Of a DNA stretch of 64,000 nt, positions 62,454 to 64,000 are shown one piece after another. The stretch is from Pseudomonas alcaligenes (GTDB lineage: Bacteria > Pseudomonadota > Gammaproteobacteria > Pseudomonadales > Pseudomonadaceae): contig NZ_CP154874.1 in assembly GCF_041729615.1 (NCBI RefSeq), forward strand, positions 2,051,001-2,115,000, in the 5' to 3' direction. Both the position numbers and the translations under genes were made by a program. A model generated the notes under the pieces. It saw nothing but the letters and a program-made list of their open reading frames with translations. It was not told the origin of the DNA and made no database searches. Within the stretch, counting starts at the first letter, position 1, and every line of letters begins with the position of its first letter.

Positions 62454-63833
62454 ATGTCGGTACCCCCGCGTGCCGTTCAGCTCAACGAAGCGAACGCGTT
62501 CCTTAAGGAACATCCTGAGGTCCAGTTCGTTGACCTTCTTATTGCAGATATGAATGGGGTGGTGCGCGGCAAGCGCATCGAAAGAAACAGCCTGCACAAG
62601 GTGTATGAAAAGGGCATCAACCTGCCCGCTTCGCTGTTCGCCCTCGATATCAACGGCTCCACCGTCGAAAGCACCGGCCTCGGCCTGGACATCGGCGACG
62701 CCGACCGCATCTGCTTCCCGATTCCCAATACCCTGTGCAACGAGCCGTGGCAGAAGCGCCCGACCGCGCAGCTGCTGATGACCATGCACGAGCTCGACGG
62801 CACGCCGTTCTTCGCCGACCCGCGCGAGGTGCTGCGGCAGATCGTGGCCAAGTTCGACGAGATGAACCTGCGCATCTGCGCCGCCTTCGAACTGGAGTTC
62901 TACCTGATCGACCAGGAGAACGTGAACGGCCGTCCGCAGCCGCCGCGCTCGCCGATGTCGGGCAAGCGCCCGCAGTCGACCCAGGTGTACCTGATCGACG
63001 ACCTCGACGAGTACGTCGACTGCCTGCAGGACATGCTGGAAGCCGCCAAGGAGCAGGGCATCCCCGCCGATGCCATCGTCAAGGAAAGCGCCCCGGCGCA
63101 GTTCGAGGTGAACCTGCACCACGTCGAGGACGCCATCAAGGCCTGTGACCACGCGCTGCTGCTCAAGCGCCTGATCAAGAACATCGCCTACGACCATGAG
63201 ATGGACACCACCTTCATGGCCAAGCCCTACCCGGGCCAGGCGGGTAACGGCCTGCACGTGCACATCTCGCTGCTCGACAAGACCACCGGCAAGAACATCT
63301 TCACCTCCGATGATCCCCTGGAGAACGCCGCTCTGCGCCACGCGATCGGCGGTGTCCTGGAGACCATGCCGGCGTCGATGGCCTTCCTCTGCCCCAACGT
63401 CAACTCCTACCGCCGCTTCGGCGCCCAGTTCTACGTGCCCAACGCGCCGAGCTGGGGCCTGGACAACCGCACCGTCGCCGTCCGCGTGCCGACCGGCAGC
63501 CCCGATGCCGTGCGCATCGAGCACCGCGTGGCCGGCGCCGACGCCAACCCCTACCTGATGATGTCGGCCATCCTCGCCGGCATCCATCACGGCCTGACCA
63601 ACCAGGTCGAGCCGGGCGAGCCGATCGAGGGCAACTCCTACGAGCAGCTGGAGCAGAGCCTGCCGAACAACCTGCGCGACGCCCTGCGCGAGCTGGACGA
63701 CAGCGAGGTGCTGAACAAGTACATCAGCCCGGACTACATCGACATCTTCGTCGCCTGCAAGGAAGCCGAGCTGGAGGAGTTCGAGACCACCATCTCCGAC
63801 CTCGAGTACAACTGGTACCTGCATACCGTTTGA
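62454..63833 (+). CDS. spuI: Gamma-glutamylpolyamine synthetase SpuI
   Basis: A 459-residue glutamine-synthetase-like ligase divergent from spuABCDEFGH, as in P. aeruginosa. Motifs are FVDLLIADMNGVVRGKRIER, AAFELEFYLIDQ, FMAKPYPGQAGNGLHVHIS, NSYRRFGAQF and NRTVAVRVPTG. The ATG at 62454 has AAAGGTG upstream. Paired with SpuB, it may handle a different amine. A terminator follows. Confidence 0.93.
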   Translation: MSVPPRAVQLNEANAFLKEHPEVQFVDLLIADMNGVVRGKRIERNSLHKVYEKGINLPASLFALDINGSTVESTGLGLDIGDADRICFPIPNTLCNEPWQKRPTAQLLMTMHELDGTPFFADPREVLRQIVAKFDEMNLRICAAFELEFYLIDQENVNGRPQPPRSPMSGKRPQSTQVYLIDDLDEYVDCLQDMLEAAKEQGIPADAIVKESAPAQFEVNLHHVEDAIKACDHALLLKRLIKNIAYDHEMDTTFMAKPYPGQAGNGLHVHISLLDKTTGKNIFTSDDPLENAALRHAIGGVLETMPASMAFLCPNVNSYRRFGAQFYVPNAPSWGLDNRTVAVRVPTGSPDAVRIEHRVAGADANPYLMMSAILAGIHHGLTNQVEPGEPIEGNSYEQLEQSLPNNLRDALRELDDSEVLNKYISPDYIDIFVACKEAELEEFETTISDLEYNWYLHTV

Positions 63834-63844
63834 CGCAAGACCCG

Positions 63845-63872
63845 ACGCCGGCCGCAGTGCCGGCGTTGTTTT
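63845..63872 (+). terminator. Terminator of spuI
   Basis: The stem ACGCCGGC/GCCGGCGT (63845-63852 and 63859-63866) is followed by TGTTTTA. Confidence 0.85.
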
Positions 63873-63956
63873 ATCTGCCGCCCACGCTCTGCCAGGCCGC
63901 CACCGCCGGTGCGCGCGATGGCGTAGCCATGCCCATGATTCGCCAAGGAGGTCGTC

Positions 63957-64000
63957 ATGTTTCGCGTTCTTGCTCCGCTGCTACTGGCCCTCGGCCCGGG
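63957..64000 (+). CDS. Start of an exported protein, cut by the right edge
   Basis: An ATG at 63957 follows a strong AAGGAGG at about 63945-63951. The 14 visible residues (Met-Phe-Arg-Val-Leu-Ala-Pro then a Leu/Ala run) look like the start of a signal peptide. In P. aeruginosa a periplasmic polyamine-binding protein gene lies next to spuI, so this may be one. The visible sequence is too short to confirm it. Confidence 0.55.
   Translation, partial: MFRVLAPLLLALGP

Overview
The window is a high-GC chromosomal segment of a Pseudomonas, probably from the P. aeruginosa/P. alcaligenes/P. mendocina side of the genus. The evidence is gene content and order. The spuABCDEFGH/spuI polyamine cluster, oscA-sbp-cysTWA, the divergent desA/pipA pair, gabDT and gcdR/gcdH/gcdG are all recognisable, and from memory most of them also lie near each other in P. 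aeruginosa PAO1. There is no rRNA, prophage, insertion sequence or CRISPR array. One tRNA-Arg(CCG) is present.

Layout. 0-2.6 kb: a cut-off response regulator, then a TetR repressor divergent from an SDR/HCCA-isomerase pair, with two palindromic operators between them. 2.7-5.8 kb: gabD-gabT, the GABA shunt. 6.1-9.3 kb: an AraC regulator divergent from a desaturase / flavodoxin-fold reductase / rubredoxin operon. 9.5-18.9 kb: seven genes on the minus strand that I do not recognise as a described system. They encode an ECF sigma factor, an anti-sigma factor, a subtilisin-like protease, a large beta-barrel protein and three exported proteins. Two paralogous exported proteins carry the same ECF-type promoter. 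19-22.7 kb: desA and the PAS-PAS-GGDEF-EAL protein. 22.7-45.3 kb: a sulfur-starvation region with lsfA-ssuEADCBF, a second sulfonate/sulfate-ester type ABC transporter with an outer-membrane porin, an SsuA paralogue with an SfnB-like flavoenzyme, an unusual sigma-54 activator-like ATPase, and oscA-sbp-cysTWA. 45.5-49.9 kb: an unknown exported protein and the glutarate/glutaryl-CoA genes. 49.9-52.8 kb: an aromatic-amino-acid attenuator ahead of a DAHP synthase, then an MFS transporter. 52.9-64 kb: polyamine uptake and the gamma-glutamylation catabolic pathway.

How they work together. The spu genes import putrescine and spermidine and degrade them towards GABA, which gabT and gabD convert to succinate. 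The sulfur genes release sulfite from organosulfur compounds and import sulfate. Their promoters sit in AT-rich islands carrying TTATTCC/AAAGAAT-type inverted repeats, and many of their products contain almost no Met or Cys.

Most worth following up: the 9.5-18.9 kb sigma/anti-sigma/protease/surface locus, in which the periplasmic part of the anti-sigma factor has the same apparent fold order as the protease propeptide; the sulfur-free proteins of the sulfur region; the two aromatic-rich leader ORFs flanking a terminator before the DAHP synthase; and the desaturase-reductase-rubredoxin operon with AraC-type direct repeats spaced 21 bp.
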